Below, in pieces: positions 1 to 9,340 of a stretch of DNA of 64,000 nucleotides; the stretch's first letter is position 1; each line of letters starts with the position of its first letter. The position numbers and the translations under genes are program-made. The stretch lies in NCBI RefSeq assembly GCF_023920705.1, contig NZ_CP094657.1:2728001-2792000 (forward strand), written 5' to 3'. The notes beneath the pieces were generated by a model. That model was not told where the DNA came from. It saw only the letters and a list, made by a program, of their open reading frames with translations, and did no database searches. The stretch comes from Acinetobacter sp. XS-4 (GTDB lineage: Bacteria; Pseudomonadota; Gammaproteobacteria; Pseudomonadales; Moraxellaceae).

Positions 1-1986
1 TCGACTTTACGAGGCAATCAAAAAAATTTAGAAAGTCCACAAACCGTAAATGTCGTTTCTAAGCAATATATGAAAGACTATTTACCTGCAAATTTGGATA
101 ATGCACTGACCCAAGTCAGCGGCATTACGCAAGGTAATACTTTAGGCGGTACGCAAGATACCGTAATGAAGCGTGGTTTTGGTGACAATCGTGATGGTTC
201 AATTACTGTAAATGGTATGCCGATTGTGCAAGGCCGAACCATGAACGCAGCAGTTGAACAAGTTGAAGTTTTAAAAGGTCCATCTTCACTACTCTATGGC
301 ATTATGGACCCAGGTGGTGTGGTCAATGTTATTACAAAGAAACCAGAAACCACTCAAAAAACTGAATTTTCAGTATATGGTTCAAGTTTTGCTGCGGGTA
401 AAAATGGTTTAGGCGCAAGCATAGATACCACGGGCGCGATTAGTGACAGTAACTTTTCCTATCGCTTTATTGCTGATCACTCAGATGCGGACTATTGGCG
501 TAATTTTGGCAATCTCAAACAGTCATTAATTGCTCCATCTTTAGCGTGGGATAATGGTCAAACTAAAGTGAACCTGAGCTATCAATACCGCCACTTTGAT
601 GTGCCTTTTGACCGTTCTACCGTTTTTGACCCAAAAACAAATAAAGCCCTACCCGTTTCTAAATATCAACGTCTAGATGAAGCTTTTAACCAAATGAAAG
701 GTGAAGATCATCTGGCACAACTGTTAGTTGATCACAAGATTAATGATAATTGGTCAGCTCACTTAGGCTATACCTATAACTACGAAACTTATGATGCCAA
801 TCAGTTACGCGTGACCAAGTTAGATACGACCAAACACACCGTTACACGTCGTACAGATGCCACCTTAAATGCAGAAAGCATAGACAGCAATGCCCAAGCC
901 TATATCACTGGTTCAACCAATCTATTTGGTTTAAAACATGATATTCAAATTGGTTCAGACATCGAATATCGTAAATATTTCCGTCCAGATATGGTTCGAG
1001 GTGATACCTCAACCTTAGATTATTTAAATCCAAGTTTTGGAACTGTTGAACCATCTCAAAATGTTGTCGCATCAGATAGCGACCAAACAGATAAACTACA
1101 TACTTATGGTTTTTATGTTCAAGATGCCATTCATTTAAATGAGAAATGGATTGCTGTACTTGGTGGTCGTTACCTTAACTATGAGCAAACTGCTGGACGT
1201 GGCAGACCGTTTAAGGAAAATACTAACACCAATGATGATGCCTGGCTCCCACATGCTGGTTTAGTCTATCAATGGAATGACCAACTTTCATTCTATGGTA
1301 GTTATACCGAGTCACTTAAACCATCTTCTTCAATTGCTCCTTTAGGCGGCGATGCGATCATTAATGCAGATGTTCAGCCTGAACAAGCTAAGTCTTATGA
1401 AGTTGGTGCAAAATACGAGTTAAATGACCGTATTAAAGCCAATTTTGCAATCTATGACATTAAAAAACGTAATGTTTTAGCTAAAGTCACCAACTCATCT
1501 ACTAATGAAGTCGAACTACATACAACGGGTGCTGTTCGTTCTAAAGGTGCTGAACTCGACCTGACAGGCCGTCTAACAGATCAGCTTGATGCCACCCTCA
1601 CCTATGCCTATACAGACGCTAAAGTGACTGAAGATGAAAGTGGCCTAGAAGGTAACCGCCTAAACAATGTGGCGCGTAATACAGCTTCTCTGGCATTAGC
1701 CTATAATTATGGGCAGCTTTACAACGGTAATTTACGTTTAGGTTTGAGCGGTAATTATGTAGGAAAACGTGCTGGGGATTCGGAAAATACCTTTGATCTA
1801 CCTGACTATACGCTGGCTAACGCCTTTGTGAGTTATGACACCACCATTGCTAAACAAGCAGTTACTTTCCAATTTAATTTAAATAATATCTTTGACACTA
1901 CTTACTACACAGCTAGCGTCAATAATTTGACTGTATCTCAAGGTGACTCTCGCCAAGCAGTATTACGCGCAACCTTTAAATTTTAA
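1..1986 (+). CDS. TonB-dependent siderophore receptor (5' end outside window)
   Basis: Outer-membrane receptor that would import a ferric siderophore using TonB energy. The reading frame is open from base 1, so the signal peptide, TonB box and start are missing. About 661 residues remain. The plug domain is visible first (ESPQTVNVVSKQYM, then LDNALTQVSGI, VEVLKGPSSLLYG and GGVVNVITKKP), followed by a long beta-barrel region with alternating aromatic residues. The C-terminus is FKF, ending in the aromatic residue usual for outer-membrane barrels. The family is clear; the siderophore cannot be told from sequence. The next gene starts about 50 bases downstream and may be co-transcribed. Confidence 0.93.
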   Translation, partial: STLRGNQKNLESPQTVNVVSKQYMKDYLPANLDNALTQVSGITQGNTLGGTQDTVMKRGFGDNRDGSITVNGMPIVQGRTMNAAVEQVEVLKGPSSLLYGIMDPGGVVNVITKKPETTQKTEFSVYGSSFAAGKNGLGASIDTTGAISDSNFSYRFIADHSDADYWRNFGNLKQSLIAPSLAWDNGQTKVNLSYQYRHFDVPFDRSTVFDPKTNKALPVSKYQRLDEAFNQMKGEDHLAQLLVDHKINDNWSAHLGYTYNYETYDANQLRVTKLDTTKHTVTRRTDATLNAESIDSNAQAYITGSTNLFGLKHDIQIGSDIEYRKYFRPDMVRGDTSTLDYLNPSFGTVEPSQNVVASDSDQTDKLHTYGFYVQDAIHLNEKWIAVLGGRYLNYEQTAGRGRPFKENTNTNDDAWLPHAGLVYQWNDQLSFYGSYTESLKPSSSIAPLGGDAIINADVQPEQAKSYEVGAKYELNDRIKANFAIYDIKKRNVLAKVTNSSTNEVELHTTGAVRSKGAELDLTGRLTDQLDATLTYAYTDAKVTEDESGLEGNRLNNVARNTASLALAYNYGQLYNGNLRLGLSGNYVGKRAGDSENTFDLPDYTLANAFVSYDTTIAKQAVTFQFNLNNIFDTTYYTASVNNLTVSQGDSRQAVLRATFKF

Positions 1987-2033
1987 AACACAGGATCAGA
2001 GCAGTGTTAAATCACTGCTCTTTCGAGAACAAT

Positions 2034-2711
2034 ATGAAAAAGCTTCTTTCTACGGTAGTGTTGATTGGCACACTGTTTAGCTCTTCTGTTTATGCCCAAA
2101 CACGAATTGCCCTGATTTCACAGATCAAGGGTTCATCAGCTGGTACAGATGTCGCTATTCAAAAATACTTGCAGAGCAAAGGCTATCAAGTTGAGATATT
2201 AGATCAATCTGTTTCACCAAATAATTTAAAGAACACAGATTTAGTCATTATCTCTTCTACAGTCGCTTCTAAAAATCTTCAATCGGGCTGGCGCCAACTG
2301 CCCGTTCCACTGATGACGTGGGAAAACGATTATCTTGATGATTTAGCTATGACAGGTAAACGAATTAATAGCGATTTTGGTGAAGTCGAGAAAGAACGTT
2401 ATTTGTGGTTGGTCAATGCGCCACATCCTCTCTCTGCGCATCTTTCTGCGGGAACTCACAATGTGTATAAAGCCCAAGCGCCTATGAGTTGGGGCAACCC
2501 GGGTTTAGGTGCCACCATTATTGCGACTGTGTATGGGGAACCTGAAAAAGTGGCAATCTGGGGTTATGAGAAAGGTGCAACCATGGATTATGAGTCTCTA
2601 GCACCTGCAAAAAGACTTATGTTTTTTCTTAACAACGACACATTTACCAATCTTTCTGAAGATGGATTAAAACTGTTTGATGCCTCAATTCAATGGTTGA
2701 GCAATAAATAA
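2034..2711 (+). CDS. Secreted ThuA/glutamine-amidotransferase-fold-like protein
   Basis: A 225-residue protein with a clear Sec signal peptide (MKKLLSTVVLIGTLFSSSVYA, cleavage before QTRIAL). The body resembles ThuA-like proteins: a first strand ALISQIKGSS, a variable helix with YLQSKGYQVEILD, then LVIISSTV and VPLMTWENDYLDDL. I see no catalytic Cys-His pair, so this is a fold-level suggestion only. The frame could open 30 bases earlier, but the ATG at 2034 begins a perfect signal peptide. It follows the siderophore receptor by 47 bases, which suggests a periplasmic accessory role in iron uptake, unproven. A 13-bp hairpin follows the gene. Confidence 0.7.
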   Translation: MKKLLSTVVLIGTLFSSSVYAQTRIALISQIKGSSAGTDVAIQKYLQSKGYQVEILDQSVSPNNLKNTDLVIISSTVASKNLQSGWRQLPVPLMTWENDYLDDLAMTGKRINSDFGEVEKERYLWLVNAPHPLSAHLSAGTHNVYKAQAPMSWGNPGLGATIIATVYGEPEKVAIWGYEKGATMDYESLAPAKRLMFFLNNDTFTNLSEDGLKLFDASIQWLSNK

Positions 2712-2723
2712 AATCATTTATTC

Positions 2724-2761
2724 AGCTCAACAAGGTTTCATTCATCGCACCTTGTTGAGCT
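2724..2761 (+). terminator. Hairpin terminator after the receptor/ThuA-like pair
   Basis: AGCTCAACAAGGT (2724-2736) pairs perfectly with ACCTTGTTGAGCT (2749-2761) around a 12-base loop. The T-run is weak, so it may be a mRNA-stabilising stem instead. It also lies downstream of the leftward gene at 2847. Confidence 0.6.
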
Positions 2762-2846
2762 GTGCAAGAATCTGATATCAAATCGCAGTTATTAAAATAT
2801 TGGCCTTTCAGCTTTACAGCAGAAGCGCTTTATTAATTTTCTTTTA

Positions 2847-3317
2847 TTAATATATAACGTTCACACGTACCCAATCTTCATATTTGGTGGCCTGAACATT
2901 GGTACTTGATGTAATTGCCCCATGAATAGGAATATTTTCTTTCATTCCTGTCGCAATTCCTGAATGTATTTTACTTCCTGACCCTCCCCAAATTTGAGTA
3001 TGGCCAGCATCTTGATACAGTACATATGCAACAGATGCGGGGCTGGCAGCAGATTTAAGTTCAAAGTTATTGTCTGAAGTTACCGCCAATTGATACGGCG
3101 TATTTTGACTACATTGCACAGATACATCCGTTCTTGCAGCAGCAACTGGCTGAGAACGAACCACTGAACCAAAATCTAAGTTTCCTTGTGTGGAAACTTC
3201 ACACGTTTCAATAATTGTTAAACTGACCCTTAATGATGTAGATGCATTTCCAGCATCTGCACTATTTATTGTCAGCATACTCATCAGAGAAAATAAAGTG
3301 GATTTAAGGACTTTCAT
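2847..3317 (-). CDS. Spore coat U / Csu-type pilus subunit-like protein
   Basis: A 156-residue secreted protein with a short signal peptide (MKVLKSTLFSLMSMLTINSADA). It shows the spore-coat-U domain pattern: TCEVSTQGNLDFGSV near residue 38, PYQLAVTSDN in the middle, and DWVRVNVIY at the C-terminus, with two cysteines placed for a disulfide. This domain is used by CsuA/B-type chaperone-usher pilins. No chaperone or usher gene is adjacent, so it is an orphan subunit. The start is supported by AAGGAG six bases upstream. Function beyond a secreted beta-sandwich is inference. Confidence 0.72.
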   Translation of the reverse strand: MKVLKSTLFSLMSMLTINSADAGNASTSLRVSLTIIETCEVSTQGNLDFGSVVRSQPVAAARTDVSVQCSQNTPYQLAVTSDNNFELKSAASPASVAYVLYQDAGHTQIWGGSGSKIHSGIATGMKENIPIHGAITSSTNVQATKYEDWVRVNVIY

Positions 3318-3832
3318 TTTTTCTCCTTATCTTTTGTTCTAATGTCTATTCATCTTTATATTGTGTTTTTTCTGTTCTGGTTAAAGAAACAGCTTCAGGA
3401 TCTTTTAGTTATAAAACTTAATATTGCACACTGTCAATAAATACTAAACACATGATTTGAATGTTATTTTTATAATTTGTGACGCATCACACGCAATCTA
3501 ACTAATTCAAAAAGTAGTTGATATTTTTATCTTCTTTTAAAACACATTTTGTCATCAATTATTACACTATATACCTTCCTATTCATCACATACTTTTAAA
3601 AGTCTTAATAATTTATAATCTCATAATCAACTTTTAACGCTATATTTTATAATTGTGTTCATTCTCGCAATTGCATAAAAAAACCGATCAAAATAATATC
3701 CACATAAATAGATTATTACTTTACATATTATTTAGCTTATAGATTCAATACCAAGAAAACTATGAAGTTAAATTTAAAATGAATAATTCAGACCTTTAAA
3801 ACCATCCATTTTTAATTAGAGAAATGATTGAT
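3318..3832. other. Intergenic region between divergent genes, 515 bp
   Basis: Very AT-rich spacer between the leftward coat-U-like gene and the rightward DUF2147 gene. It must hold both promoters. I see no ORF with a ribosome site, no long inverted repeat and no convincing -35/-10 pair. Confidence 0.5.
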
Positions 3833-4270
3833 ATGAAAAAATATTTATTCTTACTTTTACTTAGTTTGTATTCAGTTCATTCATTTGCTTCAGACAAGCT
3901 ACATGGCAGTGTTTGGAAAACAATTGATGATGTAACCAATCAACCGAGAGCACTAGTAAGATTTAGCGAAGATAAGAATGGCAATCTGTCTGCGAACATC
4001 GAAAAAATACTTGTTCCAAATGAGGCCAACAAATGTACGATGTGTGAAGGGATCTACAAAAACAAATCTTTAATTGGTTTAACCATTGTCAAAAATTTAA
4101 AAAGTGTTGGTCAAAATAAATATGACAAAGGATCTATCCTCGACCCGCAGTCAGATAAGACTTATAAATTTAGTGTAACCGTATCACCAGATGGTGAAAA
4201 ACTGATTGCTCGTGGATACATTGGTATCTCTGCAATTGGTCGAAACCAAACGTGGTATCGAATTAAGTAA
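3833..4270 (+). CDS. DUF2147 family periplasmic protein
   Basis: A 145-residue protein with a signal peptide (MKKYLFLLLLSLYSVHSFAS). The rest matches DUF2147 proteins: GSVWKTIDD near the start, a CTMC pair near residue 68, and the family C-terminal block ILDPQSDKTYKF then RGYIGISAIGRNQTWYRIK. The role of the family is unknown. An ATG at 3824 is also in frame, but the one at 3833 has AGAGA at a better distance and begins the signal peptide directly. It is monocistronic. Confidence 0.82.
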   Translation: MKKYLFLLLLSLYSVHSFASDKLHGSVWKTIDDVTNQPRALVRFSEDKNGNLSANIEKILVPNEANKCTMCEGIYKNKSLIGLTIVKNLKSVGQNKYDKGSILDPQSDKTYKFSVTVSPDGEKLIARGYIGISAIGRNQTWYRIK

Positions 4271-4603
4271 GCTTCTATATCGTTAAAAGCCTTATTTATA
4301 AATTGCATGGTTTTTTGAAGTCATCATTTACCTCAAAAGCCATGTGATTTTTGAATATTCTTAAGTTAATTAATAATTTTAATCATGTATTAAACCTATA
4401 AGTAAATAGTTTTAAAAAGTTCTTATTTTTTCATGCACCAATTTTAACTCAAAGTATAACTACCAACTTTAAGTGATAAATAATGCTTTTTTATTCATAA
4501 ATATAAACTCATCTTTGCATATATCCATTCCACTTTTTCATATTTTTATTAATCATAAATTTTCACTAAGATCGAATAAATTTCGAAAATTACTGGAAAT
4601 ATA
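4271..4603. other. Intergenic region, 333 bp
   Basis: AT-rich spacer. An imperfect hairpin (CATGG near 4306 with CCATG near 4340, extended by TTTTTTGA/TCAAAA) may end transcription of the DUF2147 gene. The rest presumably carries the promoter of the importer operon; no consensus boxes are obvious. Confidence 0.4.
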
Positions 4604-5683
4604 ATGTTGTTTGCAACACGTTTTCACTTAAAAAACGCTGTCTTATCAGTAGGGGTTCTCAGCTTTGCACTTTTAACAGGTTGTGGAAATAATTCACAGC
4701 AAAATAATGAAACTAAAGCAGAAGCTTCTCAAACTGCGCCTGCCGCTGAACTGCCTAAAGAAGTACGTTTTGCTTGGGGCGGTGGTCCACGAGTTTGGGT
4801 TCTTGGTAAAGCTGATGGAGATTTTGAAAAAGCTTTAGGTACAAAAATTAAGTGGGTTGAATTTGCTTCGGGTGCAGATGTAATTAATTACTTCGCCGCA
4901 AATGAAATTGATATTGCTCGTTTTGGCTCAAGCCCAGCTGTTGCAGGTATTACTCGCGGATTACCAATTGAAATCATTGGTTTGGAAGGTCTAATTTCTG
5001 GTGCAGAACGTTTAATTGTTCGTCCTGATATTAAAAATCTGCAAGATCTGGTTGGTAAAAAAGTTGCCTTCCCTGCCAACTCCACCGCGCAATATGCTTT
5101 AGAACAAGCGCTTGCATTAAATAAAATTGATAAATCAAAAATCAAATTAATTCCACTTAAGCCTGCTGAAATTGTTTCTGCATGGACACGTGGTGATATT
5201 GATGCAGCCTATGTTTGGGGACCATTTACTCAACAACTAGAGAAAGAAGGCGGTAAAGAAATTTATCGTACAACGACGCTGAATGAAAAAGGTATTTTGG
5301 TTTATAACAACTTTGCTGTCCGCAAAGAGTTTGCAGAAAAACACCCTGACCTTGTAATTAAGTTCTTGAAGGCTTACCAAGATCAAGTTGATGAATATAA
5401 ACGTGATCCTAAAGCTGCTTCTGAAAAAATCTCTAAATACTTAAGTCTTCCATATGACCAAGTCGAAACCACACTTGCCGGTATCGAATATATTCCACTG
5501 AAAGATCAAACCTCTGAAAAATATTTGGGTGCAACATCAAACGATGAGAATTCTGGCTTGGCTAAAGCAACTCAAGATATTGCTAAATTTTTAGTCAATA
5601 TTGGCGAGTTAAAACAATCGGATGTTCCAAAGAGCTATGCGCCTAATATCAACAGTAAATACCTTATTGAAGCAACAAAATAA
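4604..5683 (+). CDS. ABC importer substrate-binding lipoprotein, sulfonate/taurine type
   Basis: A 359-residue solute-binding protein of the SsuA/TauA (NMT1-like) family. It has a lipobox LLTGC with the acylated Cys at 27. The two-lobe fold is recognisable from VRFAWGGGPRVWVLGKA, NEIDIARFGSSPAVAGI, LVGKKVAFPANSTAQYAL and RGDIDAAYVWGPF. It probably captures an organosulfur or amino-acid-like compound and passes it to the permease encoded 9 bases downstream. GGAAAT about 8 bases before the ATG supports the start. The pairing with D-cysteine desulfhydrase hints at a sulfur amino acid, but the ligand cannot be read from sequence. Confidence 0.9.
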   Translation: MLFATRFHLKNAVLSVGVLSFALLTGCGNNSQQNNETKAEASQTAPAAELPKEVRFAWGGGPRVWVLGKADGDFEKALGTKIKWVEFASGADVINYFAANEIDIARFGSSPAVAGITRGLPIEIIGLEGLISGAERLIVRPDIKNLQDLVGKKVAFPANSTAQYALEQALALNKIDKSKIKLIPLKPAEIVSAWTRGDIDAAYVWGPFTQQLEKEGGKEIYRTTTLNEKGILVYNNFAVRKEFAEKHPDLVIKFLKAYQDQVDEYKRDPKAASEKISKYLSLPYDQVETTLAGIEYIPLKDQTSEKYLGATSNDENSGLAKATQDIAKFLVNIGELKQSDVPKSYAPNINSKYLIEATK

Positions 5684-5692
5684 GGTTATGAA

Positions 5693-6472
5693 ATGATTCA
5701 GTTGAACCCGTTTAAATTAAAAGTGATTAGTGCATTATCGCTAATCACTTTTGTGATTATTTGGCAGCTTGTGAGTACATTCAAACTTGTCTCACCAATT
5801 TTGTTGCCCTCTCCTCTACAGATTTTAGATACAGTTTTAGATTTATTTAAAAATGGTTATCGGGATGCTCCTTTTTATCAACACATTTTAGTCAGCACGG
5901 CGCGTGCCTTCTTTGCATTCTTCGTTGCAATCGTTATTGGTGTGCCTTTGGGATTATTAATGGGTCGTAGTCCTGTACTTAATGCCATTTTAGATCCATT
6001 TGTACAATTCTTACGTCCTATTCCCAAAATTGCCCTCATTCCATTGGTGGTGGTTTGGCTAGGGATTGGTGAAGAATCTAAATTTTTCCTTATTTTCATT
6101 GCGACTTTACTTAGCGTTATTGTGGGTGCAACCGCAGCAAGCCAAAACGTTCCATATGGTTTGATTCAAGCAGCACAAACGATGGGCTTAGGAAAAACAG
6201 CAATCTTATTCCGTGTCATTTTACCCTCTTCGCTTCCTGAAATTTTCACCACCATTCGTTTATCTATTGGTATTGGTTGGACATCATTAATTGCAGCGGA
6301 AATGGTTGCAGCAACTTCTGGTTTAGGCTGGATGATTATTAACGCAGGTTCTTATTTGCGTACAGATGTTGTGATTGTCGGGATTATTTTACTTGGAACA
6401 ATTGGCTTTATTTTAGATTGGCTCATTGTGAAAGCACAGCAAAAATGGGCCCCTTGGACAGGAAAAGCATAA
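5693..6472 (+). CDS. ABC importer permease, SsuC/TauC type
   Basis: A 259-residue inner-membrane protein with about six hydrophobic segments (the first is VISALSLITFVIIWQLV). The BPD_transp_1 domain carries the EAA-type cytoplasmic loop QAAQTMGLGKTAILFRVILP near residues 157-176, which docks on the ATPase. The closest family is the aliphatic sulfonate/taurine/nitrate permeases. The gene is second in a tight operon. Its TAA stop shares one base with the ATG of the ATPase gene, implying translational coupling. Confidence 0.92.
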   Translation: MIQLNPFKLKVISALSLITFVIIWQLVSTFKLVSPILLPSPLQILDTVLDLFKNGYRDAPFYQHILVSTARAFFAFFVAIVIGVPLGLLMGRSPVLNAILDPFVQFLRPIPKIALIPLVVVWLGIGEESKFFLIFIATLLSVIVGATAASQNVPYGLIQAAQTMGLGKTAILFRVILPSSLPEIFTTIRLSIGIGWTSLIAAEMVAATSGLGWMIINAGSYLRTDVVIVGIILLGTIGFILDWLIVKAQQKWAPWTGKA

Positions 6473-7263
6473 TGACTCAACCCTTTATTGAGCTAAATAA
6501 TGTTCAGAAAATATTTAAACAAAACAAAACGGAAAATACGGTCTTAGAAGATATCAATCTTAAAATTCCTGAAGGTCAGTTTGTTTGCTTACTTGGGCCT
6601 TCTGGCTGTGGTAAATCAACTATTTTGAACTTGCTTGCTGGTTTTGAAAAACCAACTTTAGGTGAGATTTATGTAGATGGTCAAACCATCTCAGCACCGG
6701 GCATTGACCGAGCTGTTGTATTTCAACAAGCTCAGTTATTTCCTTGGCTCACCATAAAAGAAAATATTCAATTTCCACTTAAACAATCAAAAGCTGAAGC
6801 TAAATATATTGCTGAGCAAACTGAATATTATTTAGAAAAAACGGGCTTGAAGAAATTTGAAAACCATCGAATTTGGCAAATATCGGGTGGTATGAAGCAA
6901 CGTGTTGCTATTGCCCGTGCGTGGGTCATGAAGCCAAAGATTTTATTGATGGATGAGCCTTTTGGGGCTTTAGATGCTCAAACACGTATTTTGATGCAGG
7001 AAACACTGACTCAGCTTTGGCAAGACAACAAAACCACCGTTTTATTTGTTACTCACGATATTGATGAATCTCTACTTTTAGCAGATCGCATTATTTTAAT
7101 GGCAGGCCATCCCGGGCGTATTGCCGAAGATATTCAAGTGAATTTACCTCGTGCGCGTAGCATTGAAAATATTGCGCCACAGCAAGAATTTATTGAAACA
7201 AAAAAACATATTTTAGAAATTATGCGCAAAGAAGTAAGTCGCATGATTGATTACATACATTAA
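6472..7263 (+). CDS. ABC importer ATP-binding protein, SsuB/TauB type
   Basis: A 263-residue cytoplasmic ATPase. Walker A GPSGCGKST, Q-loop VVFQQAQLFPWLT, signature ISGGMKQR, Walker B ILLMDEPFGALD and the switch histidine VTHDIDE are all present, so it should be active. The start at 6472 overlaps the permease stop (TAATG). A longer in-frame reading from 6418 lies inside the permease gene and is unlikely. It powers the importer of the two preceding genes. Confidence 0.94.
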   Translation: MTQPFIELNNVQKIFKQNKTENTVLEDINLKIPEGQFVCLLGPSGCGKSTILNLLAGFEKPTLGEIYVDGQTISAPGIDRAVVFQQAQLFPWLTIKENIQFPLKQSKAEAKYIAEQTEYYLEKTGLKKFENHRIWQISGGMKQRVAIARAWVMKPKILLMDEPFGALDAQTRILMQETLTQLWQDNKTTVLFVTHDIDESLLLADRIILMAGHPGRIAEDIQVNLPRARSIENIAPQQEFIETKKHILEIMRKEVSRMIDYIH

Positions 7264-7280
7264 ATTTTTAGGACATTATT

Positions 7281-8303
7281 ATGTTATTAAGTCATTTACC
7301 GCGCGTTCAACTGGTTCATGCGCCTACTCCTCTAGAGTTTTTACCTAACTTAACTAAAGCGTTAAATGGTCCCCAGATTTACATCAAACGAGACGATGCG
7401 ACAGGGCTGGCTACAGGCGGTAATAAAACCCGCAAATTAGAATTTTTAATTGGTGATGCACTTGCAAAAGGTGCTACACATGTACTCACTCAAGGTGCAA
7501 CTCAATCTAACCATGTTCGCCAAACGATTGCAGCGGCAAATAAATTTGGTTTAAAGGCATCTGTTTTACTCGAACAACGCGTTAGTGATGGTACAGATGA
7601 ATATTACAATAATGGAAACTTATTGCTCGACGAGATTTTAGGCGCAACATCAATTGAGGTTGTTCCGGGTGGCACAGATATGGTTGCGGCTTTAGAAGCC
7701 AAAGCAAAAGAATTAGAACTACAAGGTGAACGTCCGTACATTATTCCGGGCGGTGGCTCAAACGCTATTGGAGCTTTAGGTTATGTCTCAACAGCAATTG
7801 AATTAATTAACCAACTTAACCAAATTCAGCTGGCTCCGACTCATCTTGTACATGCCACAGGTAGCACGGGTACTCAAGCTGGCCTTTTAGCGGGTATTGC
7901 GGCAACTCACTCAAACTTACCAGTACTCGGTATCAGCGTTCGTGCTGAAAAATCCAAACAAGAAGAAAATGTTTATAAACTTACTCGTGCAACTTTAGAA
8001 CATCTGGGTTTAAGCGCAGATCTTATTGCTCGTGAAAAAGTGATTGCAAATAGTGACTATGTTGGCGATGGCTACGGTATTCCAACTGATAGCATGGTTG
8101 AGGCTGTTGAATTACTGGCTCGAACTGAAGGTATTTTGCTTGACCCTGTTTACTCAGGTAAAGGTTTTGCGGGCTTAGTCGACCTCATTCGTCAGGGTCA
8201 TTTCACTAAAGATGATAAAGTGATCTTCCTTCATACAGGCGGTGCCGTAGGCTTATTCGGTTATCGTAAAACCTTCTCTAACAAAGATGCATACCGTTTG
8301 TAA
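7281..8303 (+). CDS. dcyD: D-cysteine desulfhydrase (PLP-dependent)
   Basis: A 340-residue enzyme of the ACC deaminase / D-cysteine desulfhydrase family, which splits D-cysteine to pyruvate, ammonia and sulfide. The PLP lysine lies in GGNKTRKLEF (residues 46-55), followed by TQGATQSNHVRQTAAAA-like substrate-binding residues (seen as QGATQSNHVRQTIAAA). The phosphate-binding segment HATGSTGTQAGLLAG and the C-terminal HTGGAVGLFGY fit the family. ACC deaminase activity cannot be excluded, but the context favours sulfur metabolism. An AGGA eight bases upstream supports the start. It sits between a sulfonate-type importer and a racemase, only 17 bases after the ATPase gene. Confidence 0.85.
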   Translation: MLLSHLPRVQLVHAPTPLEFLPNLTKALNGPQIYIKRDDATGLATGGNKTRKLEFLIGDALAKGATHVLTQGATQSNHVRQTIAAANKFGLKASVLLEQRVSDGTDEYYNNGNLLLDEILGATSIEVVPGGTDMVAALEAKAKELELQGERPYIIPGGGSNAIGALGYVSTAIELINQLNQIQLAPTHLVHATGSTGTQAGLLAGIAATHSNLPVLGISVRAEKSKQEENVYKLTRATLEHLGLSADLIAREKVIANSDYVGDGYGIPTDSMVEAVELLARTEGILLDPVYSGKGFAGLVDLIRQGHFTKDDKVIFLHTGGAVGLFGYRKTFSNKDAYRL

Positions 8304-8304
8304 G

Positions 8305-9024
8305 ATGACAGAATTTTCAGAGCTCCCCACCCTTGGAATTTTGGGTGGTATGGGACCGGGCGCTGCTGTTGATTTTCAACAGCGTCTGCTCGATGCAAGC
8401 CCTGCTACTAAAGATCAGGAACATATTCCAACAATCGCTTGGAATCATGGTGGTATTCCAGACCGACAACTTGCACTTAAAAACCTAGGTGAAAGTCCTT
8501 TAAACGCCATGTTACATGGACTAAAAATTTTAGAGCGTAGCGGTGTCTCTAAAATCGCCATTCCATGTAATACCGCACACTTCTGGCATTCTGACTTACA
8601 ACAACACACCCCTATTGAAATCTTAAATATGGTTGAAATTACGGTGCAACAGATTTTAAAGAATTATCAATCTGATGATAAAGTTGGAATATTGGCAACC
8701 AAAGGTGCCCTTTCTACTCAGTTGTATCAACATGAGTTAAGCAAGCATGACATTCCTTTTGTCATTCATTCGGATGAGGAAATTGAACAGGAATTTATGC
8801 CCGCTGTTTATGCCGTAAAGCGTAATGAATCGGCTAAAGCGGGTGTCGTTTTTCAAGAATTAAGCCAAAGACTCATAGATAAAGGTGCTGGTTCGATTAT
8901 TTTAGCTTGTACAGAAATTCCGATCGGGTTACATGCAATCCAATCTCCAATTTTAGATGTGAGCTTTGATACCACACAAATTTTGGCAGATGCTTGTGTA
9001 AATTGGTTTTATCGAAAGTTTTGA
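8305..9024 (+). CDS. Aspartate/glutamate racemase family protein
   Basis: A 239-residue cofactor-independent racemase. The two catalytic cysteines sit in IPCNTAHF and LACTEIPIG, and the N-terminus LGILGGMGPGAAVDF is typical of the RacX/YgeA branch. This branch has broad amino-acid specificity. It begins one base after the dcyD stop, so it is the last gene of the operon. A start 18 bases earlier would overlap dcyD. Together with DcyD it suggests interconversion of D- and L-forms of an imported amino acid; the actual substrate is inference. Confidence 0.88.
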   Translation: MTEFSELPTLGILGGMGPGAAVDFQQRLLDASPATKDQEHIPTIAWNHGGIPDRQLALKNLGESPLNAMLHGLKILERSGVSKIAIPCNTAHFWHSDLQQHTPIEILNMVEITVQQILKNYQSDDKVGILATKGALSTQLYQHELSKHDIPFVIHSDEEIEQEFMPAVYAVKRNESAKAGVVFQELSQRLIDKGAGSIILACTEIPIGLHAIQSPILDVSFDTTQILADACVNWFYRKF

Positions 9025-9340
9025 TTAGGCGACAGCTCGTTTCTATTGTATGTCTAACAAAACTCTTTAAATTACTATCAAAATGAAAAAATAATTTGAC
9101 CCTTGTTCACTATTTTTAATGCCATCTAGGTCAAACACAATATTCTAAATAAAGTTAAAATATTATAAGATGGCATATCTTTTTTTAAAAAGATTCTATA
9201 AATAACAACAATATAAATTATTTAATTTTTCTCAATTCAGGACAAAAAAACAAATTTATTAAAGTTCTGTGTCACGAAAGTACATTCACTTCATTATTCA
9301 AAAACGATATTTTTTTGAGAGACAGAAATGAGATCAAAAT
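9025..9340. other. Intergenic region, 316 bp
   Basis: AT-rich spacer between the racemase and the hydrolase gene. I find no ORF with a ribosome site, no strong hairpin and no convincing promoter, although it must carry one for the next gene. Confidence 0.4.
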
